Positions 8,234 to 16,418 of a stretch of 21,324 bases of DNA are shown here, piece after piece. Under the pieces are notes generated by a model. The model was not told the DNA's origin and ran no database searches. It saw only the letters and a list, made by a program, of their open reading frames with translations. A program made the translations under genes and the position numbers. Where the stretch lies: NCBI GenBank assembly GCA_041493035.1, contig JBGPYB010000078.1, positions 1-21,324 of the forward strand, read 5' to 3'. Positions within the stretch are counted from its first letter, which is position 1. The number at the start of each line of letters is the position of its first letter. The stretch is from JBGPYB01 sp041493035 (GTDB taxonomy: Bacteria > Acidobacteriota > Vicinamibacteria > Fen-336).

Positions 8234-9580
8234 TCAGAAGCGCTTGGCCGCGTCGAGAGCCGCGCGGACGTCGATCCGGGGGATCGTGAGGCCGCTCTTG
8301 GAGTCCTTGATCGGTTTCCCCGTGGTCTTGAGGGCCGACTCGATCTGGTCCACCGTGAGACTCGGCCGCGCCGCGAGAAGGAGCGCCGCGGCGCCCGCCG
8401 CATGGGGCGAGGCCTGGGAGGTCCCAAGGAAGGTCGAGATGCCCCCGCCCCGCCCCGCGGCCGAGATCGCCGCCCCGGGCGCCAGCAGATCGACCGCCGT
8501 GCTGCTGTTGGAGAAGCAGCAGACCTGGTCCGCCTTGGTCGTCGGATCGGTGCAGCCGAAGCTGATGGTTCCGACGTTCGAGTCGTAGACGGCGCCCACC
8601 GCGATGGCCGCCGCGATGCAGGCCGGCAATCCGATCTGCGAAGCCGAGCCGTTGTTGAGGGACGACGCGAAGACGCTCGTTCCCCGCGCCTTCAGGGTGC
8701 CGATCGCCTGGGCGAAAGCGCCGGTGAAAGACGCTGCGTTGTCGCACGTGCCCGAGAACAAGATCGACGTGCCGAGGCTCATGTTGACCACCTTGACCTC
8801 GGGACGCTGCGTGATGAGGTAGTCGAAACCCGAAATGACCTGGGCGCTGTCGGCAAAGGCTCCCGTGCTATCGAGCACCTTCACCGAGACGATCTTGGCG
8901 TCGGGGGCCATTCCTTTCGCGGCGACTCGGCCGCGACCCACGATGATTCCCGAGACGTTGGTGCCGTGCCCCTGGTCATCCTTGGCGGCGCCGGGCCCGT
9001 CCTGCTGGGTCGCCCCGTTGGGGCAGCAGCCCGCTCCCGCCGCGTTGGTGCAGAAGCACTGCTGCGCGGTGATCGCGTCCTTGAGATCGGGATGATTGCT
9101 GTCGATCCCCGTGTCGAGGACAGCCACGACGACGCCCTTGCCGGTGATGCCCGAATCGTGGACCGCGTCGGCCCGCACCAGGGGGACGCTCTCGGCCAGG
9201 CCCGCGGTGCCGGAGACGTCCAGGTCGACACGCTCGACGTCGGGGTCCCGAAGAAGCTTGGAGAGGCCGTTCTGTGAAAGCTCCCCGGCGAGGCCGCTGA
9301 TGGCGGCCCAGCGGTAGGTCGGCCGAAAATCGTCGGGATCGAGGCCGACCAGGACGCCCTCCTGTGTCGCCTGGATCTCCTCGATCCGCCGGGACAGGCT
9401 CGACACAGGCGTGCTCGGCTCGCGCAGTTTGATGATGACGTTGACCCGTGGCCGTTGCTGGAGGGCCGCGTGCAGGTCGGAGCCGGCCTCAGCCGTCCGC
9501 GCGACCGGTTCGCGGCCGAAGACCGCGAAGAGCGCCGCGACGGCGGCGAGAGAGAGGGTCGCACGCGCCCTTAGGGTCAT
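8234..9580 (-). CDS. Secreted subtilisin-like (S8) serine protease
   Basis: 448 aa. A hydrophobic export signal covers about residues 5-22. An I9-like propeptide (about 35-115, from NVIIKLREP to VERVDLD) precedes the peptidase S8 domain. The catalytic triad is visible: Asp156 in VAVLDTGID, His205 in DDQGHGTNVSG and Ser388 in GTSQASPHAAG, with the oxyanion-region Asn in SSLNNGS. The mature part holds nine cysteines, including the CFC...CC cluster between Asp and His and VCCFS before the catalytic Ser, which suggests disulfides and hence an extracytoplasmic site. The start ATG at 9580 lies 2 nt after the porin stop, so the two genes are very probably co-transcribed. There is no C-terminal anchor or sorting domain; the protein ends soon after the fold. 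All catalytic residues are intact, so an active enzyme is expected. The substrate is unknown. Confidence 0.95.
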   Translation of the reverse strand: MTLRARATLSLAAVAALFAVFGREPVARTAEAGSDLHAALQQRPRVNVIIKLREPSTPVSSLSRRIEEIQATQEGVLVGLDPDDFRPTYRWAAISGLAGELSQNGLSKLLRDPDVERVDLDVSGTAGLAESVPLVRADAVHDSGITGKGVVVAVLDTGIDSNHPDLKDAITAQQCFCTNAAGAGCCPNGATQQDGPGAAKDDQGHGTNVSGIIVGRGRVAAKGMAPDAKIVSVKVLDSTGAFADSAQVISGFDYLITQRPEVKVVNMSLGTSILFSGTCDNAASFTGAFAQAIGTLKARGTSVFASSLNNGSASQIGLPACIAAAIAVGAVYDSNVGTISFGCTDPTTKADQVCCFSNSSTAVDLLAPGAAISAAGRGGGISTFLGTSQASPHAAGAAALLLAARPSLTVDQIESALKTTGKPIKDSKSGLTIPRIDVRAALDAAKRF

Positions 9581-9582
9581 CT

Positions 9583-10977
9583 CTAGAACACGAGCTGCGT
9601 CTGCACGCGCAGCTCCTTGCTCGTGGTCTGCGAGCCCTTGTCTTCGAGCTTTCGATAGTCGGCCTGGAATTTCAGGTTGTGCTTCTTGACATAGTAGCTG
9701 ACGGCGCCTCCGACCTCCGACTGGTCGTTGTTGGGGATGGCGCTGGTCGGGTCCCACGAGGCGTAACGGAAGGCCACCTCGAAGACGTCCCGCTTGAGGA
9801 AGTAGCCGGCTTGGACGTGGTAGCCGTTGGAATTGAAGGAGGCGCCGCTCTCCGGGGCCAGGTTCCGGGGAAAGTACTCCGCGAAGAGCGAAGCCCCCCT
9901 GTACTTGAAGATGGCGTAGCCGCCCCAAGTCGTGGTGTCGAAGTCGTTGGCGTTCGTCGCACCCCAGAGGTTGTTGTTCTCGAACTCCGCGCCGAGGGCC
10001 AGTAGCGGCTTGTCCTTCGTCTCGAAGTCTCCTTCGGAATAGGCCACGTTGCCGAAGGGCTGGAAGGTCACGTGGGCATCGTACTGGAACTTCGTGTTGT
10101 CGTTGTCGATGGCGTTTCGTGCGTTGCCATTGAAGACGCCCGCCCCGTACTCGACAAGGTCGTTCGCGAGAAGACCGTCGACACTGATCCCGACGTCGCG
10201 ACCATGGGTGAAGTTCCCGGAAAGCGGGCTGGTGATGTCGCCGGAGAGGAGATCACGATCGGCGAACTGCAGGCGGCCTGACGATGTTTGTTCCTGGCGC
10301 CCAAAAGGCACTTTGAACTGACCTACGGAAACGCGACAGGCGCCACGTCCGGAGACGTCGTAGCTGATACGCATGTCCTCGAGGGGCGTTCCATTTGAAA
10401 CGCCGGGATCGGGGCCCGCCCAGGCGACGGAAAGATCGAACGTCAACTCCTTGCGCCAGAACCACCCTTCCAGCCGCGTCTTGGCCCGCCGGACGCGGAA
10501 AGAGGCCTTGCTGTCCCCCGGGTTCTCGGTGCCGGGAAGCTGCGAGGGAGCCACGGGCATCTCGTCGGTGAAGCGGAACTGGATACGGTTCGAAAGGGAG
10601 ATCTCGGCGTTGTCCGTCTCGAGGGTGGTCCTTCCGTCTTTCCAGTAGATCTTCGTCTTGTCCTCGTCCGGCTTCTCCTGCCGTTGCCGTTCGGCTGGAA
10701 GCGCATGCATCGAACGGTACATGGCGAGCGCCGCCTCGCTTTCGGCGACCACGGCTTCACCACGGGGGCCGATGGCCGGACGCTCGACGGGCGCCGCGAG
10801 CGTGCCCCACCTCTCCCAGGCCTCGAAGGCTGCCGCCGAGGCGAAGACGAAGAGGCGCCCATCCTTCTCGGCCTCGCGGTAGAAAAGCGCCTCTGCCCCC
10901 GCGGCGGCCGCCAGGAGGGCGGCGGTGATGGCCAGCACAGCCGTTCGTTTCGGCCCCCGGTTCCGCTCGTGGCTCAT
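9583..10977 (-). CDS. OprP/OprO-type outer-membrane porin
   Basis: 464 aa. The ATG at 10977 has a strong GGAGGA 5 nt upstream, which decides the start over longer in-frame options. Residues about 12-32 are a signal peptide (AVLAITAALLAAAAGAEA). An N-terminal section (about 33-110) with DGRLFVFASAAAFEAWERWG precedes the barrel, and the barrel begins near ISLSNRIQFRFTDE. Alternating beta strands, VSVGQFKVPFGRQEQTSS (a typical phosphate-selective-porin signature) and the terminal Phe in VQTQLVF support an outer-membrane beta-barrel of the porin O/P family. These usually pass phosphate, polyphosphate or other anions, but the anion-binding residues cannot be confirmed by eye. It lies 62 nt after the NTT-HEAT-CNB gene and 2 nt before the protease gene. 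A porin for a phosphorylated solute next to a nucleotide-transporter-like protein is suggestive only. Confidence 0.88.
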   Translation of the reverse strand: MSHERNRGPKRTAVLAITAALLAAAAGAEALFYREAEKDGRLFVFASAAAFEAWERWGTLAAPVERPAIGPRGEAVVAESEAALAMYRSMHALPAERQRQEKPDEDKTKIYWKDGRTTLETDNAEISLSNRIQFRFTDEMPVAPSQLPGTENPGDSKASFRVRRAKTRLEGWFWRKELTFDLSVAWAGPDPGVSNGTPLEDMRISYDVSGRGACRVSVGQFKVPFGRQEQTSSGRLQFADRDLLSGDITSPLSGNFTHGRDVGISVDGLLANDLVEYGAGVFNGNARNAIDNDNTKFQYDAHVTFQPFGNVAYSEGDFETKDKPLLALGAEFENNNLWGATNANDFDTTTWGGYAIFKYRGASLFAEYFPRNLAPESGASFNSNGYHVQAGYFLKRDVFEVAFRYASWDPTSAIPNNDQSEVGGAVSYYVKKHNLKFQADYRKLEDKGSQTTSKELRVQTQLVF

Positions 10978-11039
10978 CGAGATCCTCCCTGATGGAACGT
11001 CCTCTTTTACGCGAGACCGTGGCGCTTTGTCCAACCGCA

Positions 11040-14000
11040 TCACCGCCCGCGGCCGGTCCGCGAGGGGACGTGCTCTCGCGTCTCTTCGCGGAGGCGCTGG
11101 CAAAGAACGTGAAGAACGCCCCGCACGATCTCGATGTTCCCGGCCATCAGCTCGGAGAAGGCCTCCCTGTCCAGACGGAAGAGCCGCACGTCGGTGAGTG
11201 CGGAAATCGAGGCAAAGCGCGGCTCCGGATCCAGGAGCGCCAGCTCGCCGAAGATGTCGTTCTCTCCCAATTCCCCGATGGTCGTGTCCCCATCGTAGAC
11301 CCGGACGCGGCCCTGCACGATGATGTAGAGGCTGTCTCCCATCTCGCCCTTCTCGAAGATGACGTGGCCCCTGGGGGCCTCGACCTCTTCGAGCACGGCC
11401 GCGATTTCCGCCAGCACGTCCTCGGAGGTGCGCGAAAACATGTCGACGCCCTTCAGCAGGATCACGCGCTCGATGGTCAGCATGTCGTAGCTCCTTCGCG
11501 TATCGGCGGGCACCGCCAGTCCCAGCGCTTCCCCTGCGCGGGCGGCTATCGCCCTTGTCCACGGCAGGAGCCATTCGTCCGTTCGGTTGAGAATGGCTCG
11601 GATTCGTTCTTCGTGACCCACCCCGTGACCCTTGTCGTGGCCTGCCAGGCGCCGCCGGCGCTCCTCGGGAGGGAGGTCGTCGAGAATCGGCAACAGGAGG
11701 TGTTTCATCTCCATGGGAAGCGTGACATCCAGGACCTCGGAGGCGTAGGCGCGCTTGTCCTTGGAGGCGTGGGCCAGGTTGTCGCGGGCCCGGAGGATCG
11801 CCTTCGGGTCATAGAGGAACGACAAGAGAAGGAAGACGCGCCGCCGTCCCTCGGCGATCTCGCTGTCCAGGGCGTCGGACAGGAGGAAGAGACCGGGCAC
11901 AGGCGCGAGATCGTGGTGGGCGAGGATCTTCGAGGCCGCATCCTCCGCTTCTTCGCGAAGGCGCGAGAGAACGACCTCGCGAGCGTTCCCCTCGGCTCGG
12001 TAGCCGTGGAGCCGCAGCGCTTCGAAAATCTCCGTTCGCAGGTCCGCGTGGGGAGCCGCGAGACGCGCCTCCAGCGCCTTGCGTGCTCGATCGGACGTCA
12101 TGCGGCCGAGTGCGCGGGCCGCGAGGACACGCGTGCGCGGCCGACTAGCCGTGTCGAGGACGGCGACCAGATGGGGGATCGCGGCGTCTTCCCCCGACGA
12201 CAGTGCCAGGGCGGCGTCGCCTGCGACGCGCCGATCGTCGAGGGCCGCCGCCACGACAGGCCAGACGGCATCTCCTCCGACGCGTCCTGCCGCCGCGAGG
12301 GCGGCCTTCCGTACGCCGGTGTCCTCGTCTCCAAGGAGTGCCAGGAGCCGCTCGAGCCATTCCCGGCGACCGGCGCTTCCGATGGCGTCGGCCGCCGCGA
12401 TCCTGTCGGAGGCCTGGGACGAGGTCGCGAGGGCCTCGAGGCGAGGCCCGCCGAGGGTCGAGCCCCGCCGTCCGCCATGCTGGAGAAGGCCGACGAGTGC
12501 CGCGCGTCTCACTTCAGGCGCGGGGTCGTCGAGAAGGTCGCCCAGGGCATCGGCGCTGGCCTCTCCGACCACGGCGGCGCGGGCGCGCAGGGCCGCGGCG
12601 CGGACCGCGGCCAGCTCTCCGGGCCGCGTCAGCGGGACGATGTCCTCGGCGGCTTCGCTGACGCGAAGACGTTCGATGCGCTGCAACGCCGAGAGTTGGA
12701 CGTCGGGGGAAGGATGGCGAAGCAGCCGCACGAGAGCCGGCGTCAGATGTTCCGAATCGCTCTTCTGGAGGACGTCCAAGGCGAGGAGGACCTGCGGAGC
12801 GTCGGAGCTGTTCAACGTCTCCTCGAGGATGGCCCGGCTCCGCTCGTCGTCGAAGGACAAGACGCCGTCGTGCCAGAGGCGACCGCGGAGGGCGCGGGTG
12901 AGCGCCTCCGCGTAGGCTCGTCCGGCCAGACGCGCCACGGCCACCCAGCCGATGAACGTGGCCAACATGACCAGGGTGAAGCGGACGGGGGCATAGGGGA
13001 GGACGACGGTGAAGAGGAGCATCACGAAGCCGGCCAGGCCGGTGGTGATGGGCGTAACCATCGTCTCGACGGCAATCTGTGATGAGAGTCGTTCGTCCTT
13101 CCGGAGGGGCTGGTAGAGCACTTTGAACGACGGGTTGTCGATCGGGTGCTTGAACGTCTTGTAGATCCCCTGGTTCGCGACCACGAGCCAGAAGAGCGCG
13201 GCCGTCGCACCCGGGCCGAGTCCTGTCGCAGCCACCGCGATGATGAGGGCGCTACAGAGCGCCTGGGCGATGGGAAGGGCCAGGAGCCCGAGCCGGATGC
13301 CATAGCGGCCGAGGAGCGGCCCCGAGAGAAAGATCCTCGCCAGCAGGCTGAGGACCTGCGAGACTCCCGAGAAGAGGCCGAAGAACCCGGCCACGGCGGC
13401 GGCGTCTCTGTAACGCGACTTGACCTGGGCGAGGAAAGCGAAGTCCACGAAGTACTTCGCCAGGACGCCGAAGAAGGCGATGGAGAAGAGAAGAAGCAGG
13501 TAGCGGTTCGACAGGAGGCGCGCCAGGCTGTGGCCACCGCTCTTTTCCGCCGCAGGCGGATGCCGCGCGACACCGGCTTCTTCCAGCTTCAGGACCGACC
13601 GGACGAGGCTCAGGCAAGCGACCAGGGCCAGGGCCGAAAGCGCGATCAGGTTGGTGACGCCGATCCGAGGTGCCAGAAGCGGGACCGAGAAGGAAGCGGC
13701 GATGCGGGCCACCACCTCGCCGGAGCCGATGAGGCCGAAGAGGCGCTTGGCTTGCCGCACGTCGTAGAGTCGCGTCGCCACAGCCCAGTACTCGAGGTCC
13801 GTGAGGGCCGACACGGCGCGATACCAGACGAGAAGGGCGAAGACGAGCCACGGCGCCGCCGTCAGCGCCAGTCCCGCCCGGAGGAGCGACACTGTGACGA
13901 TCAGGAGGATCAACGTGGAGGACATGAGCCGGGCAAAGGGGACCCGTCGCCCAACGTTCGAATAGACGAGACCCGTGGCGGTGTTGAGGGCGGCGGCCGT

Positions 14001-14180
14001 GATGTAGACCCAGGGGAGGAGCGGCGCGGCGAATCGCGCGAGGAAGAGGGCGCTCGCCGCGGTTTCGAAGAACGTCGTCGCCAGGCCCATGGCGAACGAG
14101 TGGCCCAACATCAGGGCGACCGACCGCCGCTCGGCGGTCTCGATCCCCAGGGCATCCGAAACGCGGGAGACCAGAGTCAT
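11040..14180 (-). CDS. NTT-like membrane protein fused to HEAT repeats and a C-terminal CNB domain
   Basis: 1046 aa from the ATG at 14180. The membrane part (about 15-410) is NTT-like, with ASALFLARFAAPLLPWVY, RQAKRLFGLIGSGEVVARIA and FKVLYQPLRKDERLSSQIA matching the paralogue at 5456-8197. HEAT repeats occupy about 430-890 (for example DPAPEVRRAALVGLL, DEDTGVRKAALAAAG, RVLAARALGRM). A CNB domain follows at about 900-1035, opening with IERVILLKGVDMF. Its phosphate cassette FGELALLDPEPRFASI keeps the canonical Glu (near 979) and Arg (near 987), so binding of a cyclic nucleotide is possible. Upstream in-frame GTG/ATG codons exist at 14201 and beyond, the GTG with GGAGG nearby, but the TGACGTATAGT element conserved with the paralogue lies between them and 14180, so I prefer 14180 with leaderless initiation. 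Substrate and ligand are unknown. Confidence 0.88.
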   Translation of the reverse strand: MTLVSRVSDALGIETAERRSVALMLGHSFAMGLATTFFETAASALFLARFAAPLLPWVYITAAALNTATGLVYSNVGRRVPFARLMSSTLILLIVTVSLLRAGLALTAAPWLVFALLVWYRAVSALTDLEYWAVATRLYDVRQAKRLFGLIGSGEVVARIAASFSVPLLAPRIGVTNLIALSALALVACLSLVRSVLKLEEAGVARHPPAAEKSGGHSLARLLSNRYLLLLFSIAFFGVLAKYFVDFAFLAQVKSRYRDAAAVAGFFGLFSGVSQVLSLLARIFLSGPLLGRYGIRLGLLALPIAQALCSALIIAVAATGLGPGATAALFWLVVANQGIYKTFKHPIDNPSFKVLYQPLRKDERLSSQIAVETMVTPITTGLAGFVMLLFTVVLPYAPVRFTLVMLATFIGWVAVARLAGRAYAEALTRALRGRLWHDGVLSFDDERSRAILEETLNSSDAPQVLLALDVLQKSDSEHLTPALVRLLRHPSPDVQLSALQRIERLRVSEAAEDIVPLTRPGELAAVRAAALRARAAVVGEASADALGDLLDDPAPEVRRAALVGLLQHGGRRGSTLGGPRLEALATSSQASDRIAAADAIGSAGRREWLERLLALLGDEDTGVRKAALAAAGRVGGDAVWPVVAAALDDRRVAGDAALALSSGEDAAIPHLVAVLDTASRPRTRVLAARALGRMTSDRARKALEARLAAPHADLRTEIFEALRLHGYRAEGNAREVVLSRLREEAEDAASKILAHHDLAPVPGLFLLSDALDSEIAEGRRRVFLLLSFLYDPKAILRARDNLAHASKDKRAYASEVLDVTLPMEMKHLLLPILDDLPPEERRRRLAGHDKGHGVGHEERIRAILNRTDEWLLPWTRAIAARAGEALGLAVPADTRRSYDMLTIERVILLKGVDMFSRTSEDVLAEIAAVLEEVEAPRGHVIFEKGEMGDSLYIIVQGRVRVYDGDTTIGELGENDIFGELALLDPEPRFASISALTDVRLFRLDREAFSELMAGNIEIVRGVLHVLCQRLREETREHVPSRTGRGR

Positions 14181-14189
14181 CGGAGGCGA

Positions 14190-14195
14190 ACTATA
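14190..14195 (-). promoter_or_regulatory. -10-like TATAGT of the NTT-HEAT-CNB gene, leaderless arrangement
   Basis: TATAGT on the minus strand ends 9 nt before the ATG at 14180. It sits within the 11-base TGACGTATAGT (14190-14200) that is identical in front of the paralogous gene at 8206-8216. The expected -35 position (about 14213-14218) shows no TTGACA-like hexamer and falls in a dyad at 14202-14224, which may point to activator-dependent or regulated transcription. Confidence 0.55.
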
Positions 14196-14201
14196 CGTCA
14201 C

Positions 14202-14224
14202 GCCCGACCTCCAGGAAGGCGGGC
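14202..14224. promoter_or_regulatory. Imperfect inverted repeat between divergent promoters
   Basis: GCCCG-(A)-CCT, loop CCAGGA, then AGG-CGGGC: eight paired bases with one bulged A. It is centred in the 73-bp gap between the minus-strand NTT-HEAT-CNB gene and the plus-strand acyl reductase operon, and it covers the expected -35 position of both promoters. Candidate shared operator. In GC-rich DNA such dyads also arise by chance. Confidence 0.4.
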
Positions 14225-14236
14225 GCGCAGCGGGTG

Positions 14237-14242
14237 TAGAAT
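14237..14242 (+). promoter_or_regulatory. -10-like TAGAAT of the acyl reductase operon
   Basis: TAGAAT ends 11 nt before the ATG at 14254 and 17 nt before the ATG at 14260. No Shine-Dalgarno lies between it and either start, so the mRNA would have a leader of only a few bases. No clear -35 hexamer is seen. Confidence 0.45.
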
Positions 14243-14253
14243 CCGCCCGGGCC

Positions 14254-16113
14254 ATGGCCATGTCGAGGAAGACCGCCCCGGCGCCCCCCGACCTGTCTCC
14301 CTCGCGCTATATCGCCCGCACCCGGATGGCCACCGGGGAAGAGATCTCGAAGCCCATCGACCCCGACGAGCTTCTCGTTCACGCCCACCGGGACAAGCAT
14401 CCGCTCGAAATCGCGACGCAGTTCCTGGCTGGCCGGCTCCTCCGCCTCACGGGCAATGAAGAGAGGGTGCGGGCCGGAATGAAGTCGGCCAACACCCTCG
14501 GTGCTCGCATGGGCGAGGCACTCGGGATCGCCACGGGCTCCAGGAGCGTCGGGAGCCTGGCCAAGAAGCTGATCGGCGTTGTGGAGAAGAAGGTCTATTT
14601 TCGCTTCCGCGAGCCGACCCACTTGTCGGAGAAGGAGGTCCGGGCTCGCGTCGCCAGGCTTCAGCAGGAGTCGCGCGCCGCTCTCGCCGCCCAGGGAGGG
14701 CGCCCGCGCTTCCGCGTCCTCTTGACGGGAGCCACGGGGTTCCTGGGCAAGGAGATCCTCTTTCAGGCGGCCAGCGACGCCCGCATCGAGCAGGTGATCG
14801 CGGTGGTTCGCTCCGAGACGATCCGGGACCCGAAGACGAAAGTCGTCGTCCGGGTACTGCACCCGCGGGAACGAGGAGCGCTTCTCCTCCGGCGGCTCGG
14901 AATCGCGGGCACGACGGCCCGCAAGTTTCGCTTCGTGGCTGGGGACATCGAGAAGGCTGGTCTCGGGCTCGCGACCGCCGAGGTGAGGCGCCTCAGGAAG
15001 AGCATCACCCACGTGGTTCACTGCGCGGCGAGCGTCTCCTTCGACGACACCTACGACAAGTCGTATCGCGCCAACGTCATGGGTTCCCTGAACGCCCTTG
15101 CGTTTTCTCTCGGCGTGCAGCGCGCCGCCGGCTCCCGCCTCGTGGCACACGTGGCCATCGAGACGTCGTACATTCACGGCCGGAAGAAGCGCTCCATCGC
15201 CCAGGAGAGCGCCCTGGCTTTCCCGCGCCACTTCTACAACAACTTCTACGAGCTGACGAAGGCGATGGCGTCCATCGAGACCGACCGCTTCATGGTGGAG
15301 AGAGGGCTTCGGGTCGCCCAGCTCCTCCCGTCGATCGTCATCGGGAACTGCCGCACGGGGAACAACCGAGGAGACACCAAGGTCGTGAACGCGCCCATCA
15401 ACGCCTTCGGCCGATCGAAGGAGGCCGCCGAGCGCCTGGGTGGCGGCCCGAAGGCCTGGATGATTGCCGCCGTGGCCAACGGGTTCCCCGGCGACCCCTC
15501 GGCCGAACTGAACCTCGTCCCGGTGGATCGCGTCGCCGCCGGGATACTGGCGGCCCTGGGGGCGCCCGCGGCGGTCGGTGTCCGGATCCATCTGGCCACC
15601 GACAACCGCATCCGGTCCGAGGACATGCTGAGCATCGCCCGGGAAGAACTGGGTGTGAAGGTTCGCCTCGCGGATCCCACCCTGTTCCGGAATTTCACGT
15701 TGCCCGTGGTGATGGCGACGCTCCGGCGGATGAACGAGCCGAAGCTGGCCGGGGCCATCGAGAAGCTCGGGACGATTTTCGGGGGCTACGGCGAGTGGGG
15801 CCAACCGATCCACGAGGTGGGGAACGACGTCCGGATCCTCGGGCTCCCGATGAAGCGGCCCAACACCCGCCAGGCCTTTCGCATGCTTTGTCGCCACAAC
15901 CGGTACGTTCAGGAGTACGGTAAGGTCAAGGATCCCGACGAGATCGCCCGCCGCGAGGCCCTCTGGGAAAAAGCGATCGACTCTGTGGAGTACCGAACAG
16001 GCCGCCAGGCGTCCTCCATGTCCGCGGTGGAATTCCGTCTCGAGATGGGAGCCGAACTGGACCTTCGAACGTTCGAGCCCCGGCGCGAGCCGAGGCGGAG
16101 GAGGAAGCGATGA
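14254..16113 (+). CDS. Fatty acyl-CoA/ACP reductase-like extended SDR
   Basis: 619 aa. A Rossmann NAD(P)-binding domain starts near residue 155 with LLTGATGFLGKEI (GxxGxxG), has HVVHCAASVSFDDTYD at the usual strand-4 position, and the catalytic YxxxK as Tyr332-Lys336 in NFYELTKAMAS. This belongs to the male-sterility / thioester-reductase group (NAD_binding_4), whose members reduce acyl-CoA or acyl-ACP to aldehyde or alcohol, for example for wax esters or ether lipids. Residues 1-150 are an extension with no family I recognise, and the C-terminal 200 residues only loosely recall the FAR C-terminal domain. The start is taken at the first of two ATGs (14254, 14260); both sit close behind a TAGAAT box. 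The stop overlaps the next start as ATGA, so translation is coupled. Substrate chain length cannot be told. Alternative: carboxylic-acid or thioester reductase of another pathway. Confidence 0.85.
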   Translation: MAMSRKTAPAPPDLSPSRYIARTRMATGEEISKPIDPDELLVHAHRDKHPLEIATQFLAGRLLRLTGNEERVRAGMKSANTLGARMGEALGIATGSRSVGSLAKKLIGVVEKKVYFRFREPTHLSEKEVRARVARLQQESRAALAAQGGRPRFRVLLTGATGFLGKEILFQAASDARIEQVIAVVRSETIRDPKTKVVVRVLHPRERGALLLRRLGIAGTTARKFRFVAGDIEKAGLGLATAEVRRLRKSITHVVHCAASVSFDDTYDKSYRANVMGSLNALAFSLGVQRAAGSRLVAHVAIETSYIHGRKKRSIAQESALAFPRHFYNNFYELTKAMASIETDRFMVERGLRVAQLLPSIVIGNCRTGNNRGDTKVVNAPINAFGRSKEAAERLGGGPKAWMIAAVANGFPGDPSAELNLVPVDRVAAGILAALGAPAAVGVRIHLATDNRIRSEDMLSIAREELGVKVRLADPTLFRNFTLPVVMATLRRMNEPKLAGAIEKLGTIFGGYGEWGQPIHEVGNDVRILGLPMKRPNTRQAFRMLCRHNRYVQEYGKVKDPDEIARREALWEKAIDSVEYRTGRQASSMSAVEFRLEMGAELDLRTFEPRREPRRRRKR

Positions 16114-16415
16114 CCGACGAGAACAGCGTCTTCCAGAGGCTTCGGGCACGGGGCGAGGAGGTCTTCACGCAGATCTCAGGAGAGCTGATGGCGAACCCCC
16201 ATTTCGTCAAGGCTCTCCAGGGTGCCATGCGCGGCAAGGAGAAGCTGGACGAGGCCGCGTCGCGGGCTCTCAAGACGATGAACGTACCGACCCGGACCGA
16301 GTTCAAGAAGGCCCTGCGCCGGATCGAGTCGCTCGAGGCCGAGATCGCCGCCTTGAAGTCGCCGGCGCCTCGTGGGCGCGCTCCACGCCAGCGCCAGACC
16401 CGCAAGGCTCGATAG
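16110..16415 (+). CDS. Small phasin-like / granule-associated coiled-coil protein
   Basis: 101 aa, largely helical, with no signal peptide or membrane segment. A hinge reading MNVPTRTEFKKAL is followed by a heptad-like coiled coil (RRIESLEAEIAALK) and a basic tail (RGRAPRQRQTRKAR). The VPTRxE hinge plus C-terminal coiled coil is typical of PhaF/PhaI-type phasins, which coat polyhydroxyalkanoate granules, and recurs in the product of 20065-20493 as FNIPSRSEVAEL. Its ATG overlaps the reductase stop (ATGA). A granule- or lipid-droplet-surface role is inference from the motif and the neighbouring lipid enzymes. The basic tail could contact nucleic acid or an anionic surface. Confidence 0.7.
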   Translation: MTDENSVFQRLRARGEEVFTQISGELMANPHFVKALQGAMRGKEKLDEAASRALKTMNVPTRTEFKKALRRIESLEAEIAALKSPAPRGRAPRQRQTRKAR

Positions 16416-16418
16416 GCG

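Noticed and set aside
9583..11574. A 663-codon version of the porin
   Set aside because: The extension is antisense-like and overlaps the upstream gene in another frame; the ATG at 10977 has GGAGGA and is followed by a signal peptide.
10992..13082. A 696-codon plus-strand frame opposite the NTT-HEAT-CNB gene
   Set aside because: Same artefact: low-hydrophobicity composition, no recognisable domain, while the minus strand shows NTT, HEAT and CNB signatures.
8199..14261. Longer N-termini for the NTT-HEAT-CNB protein from upstream in-frame starts (GTG 14201, ATG 14261)
   Set aside because: They would translate through the TGACGTATAGT element that is non-coding in front of the paralogue (in-frame stop there), and the added residues show no homology.
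14191..16149. A 652-codon minus-strand frame opposite the acyl reductase
   Set aside because: Composition unlike a protein; the plus strand holds the Rossmann and YxxxK motifs.
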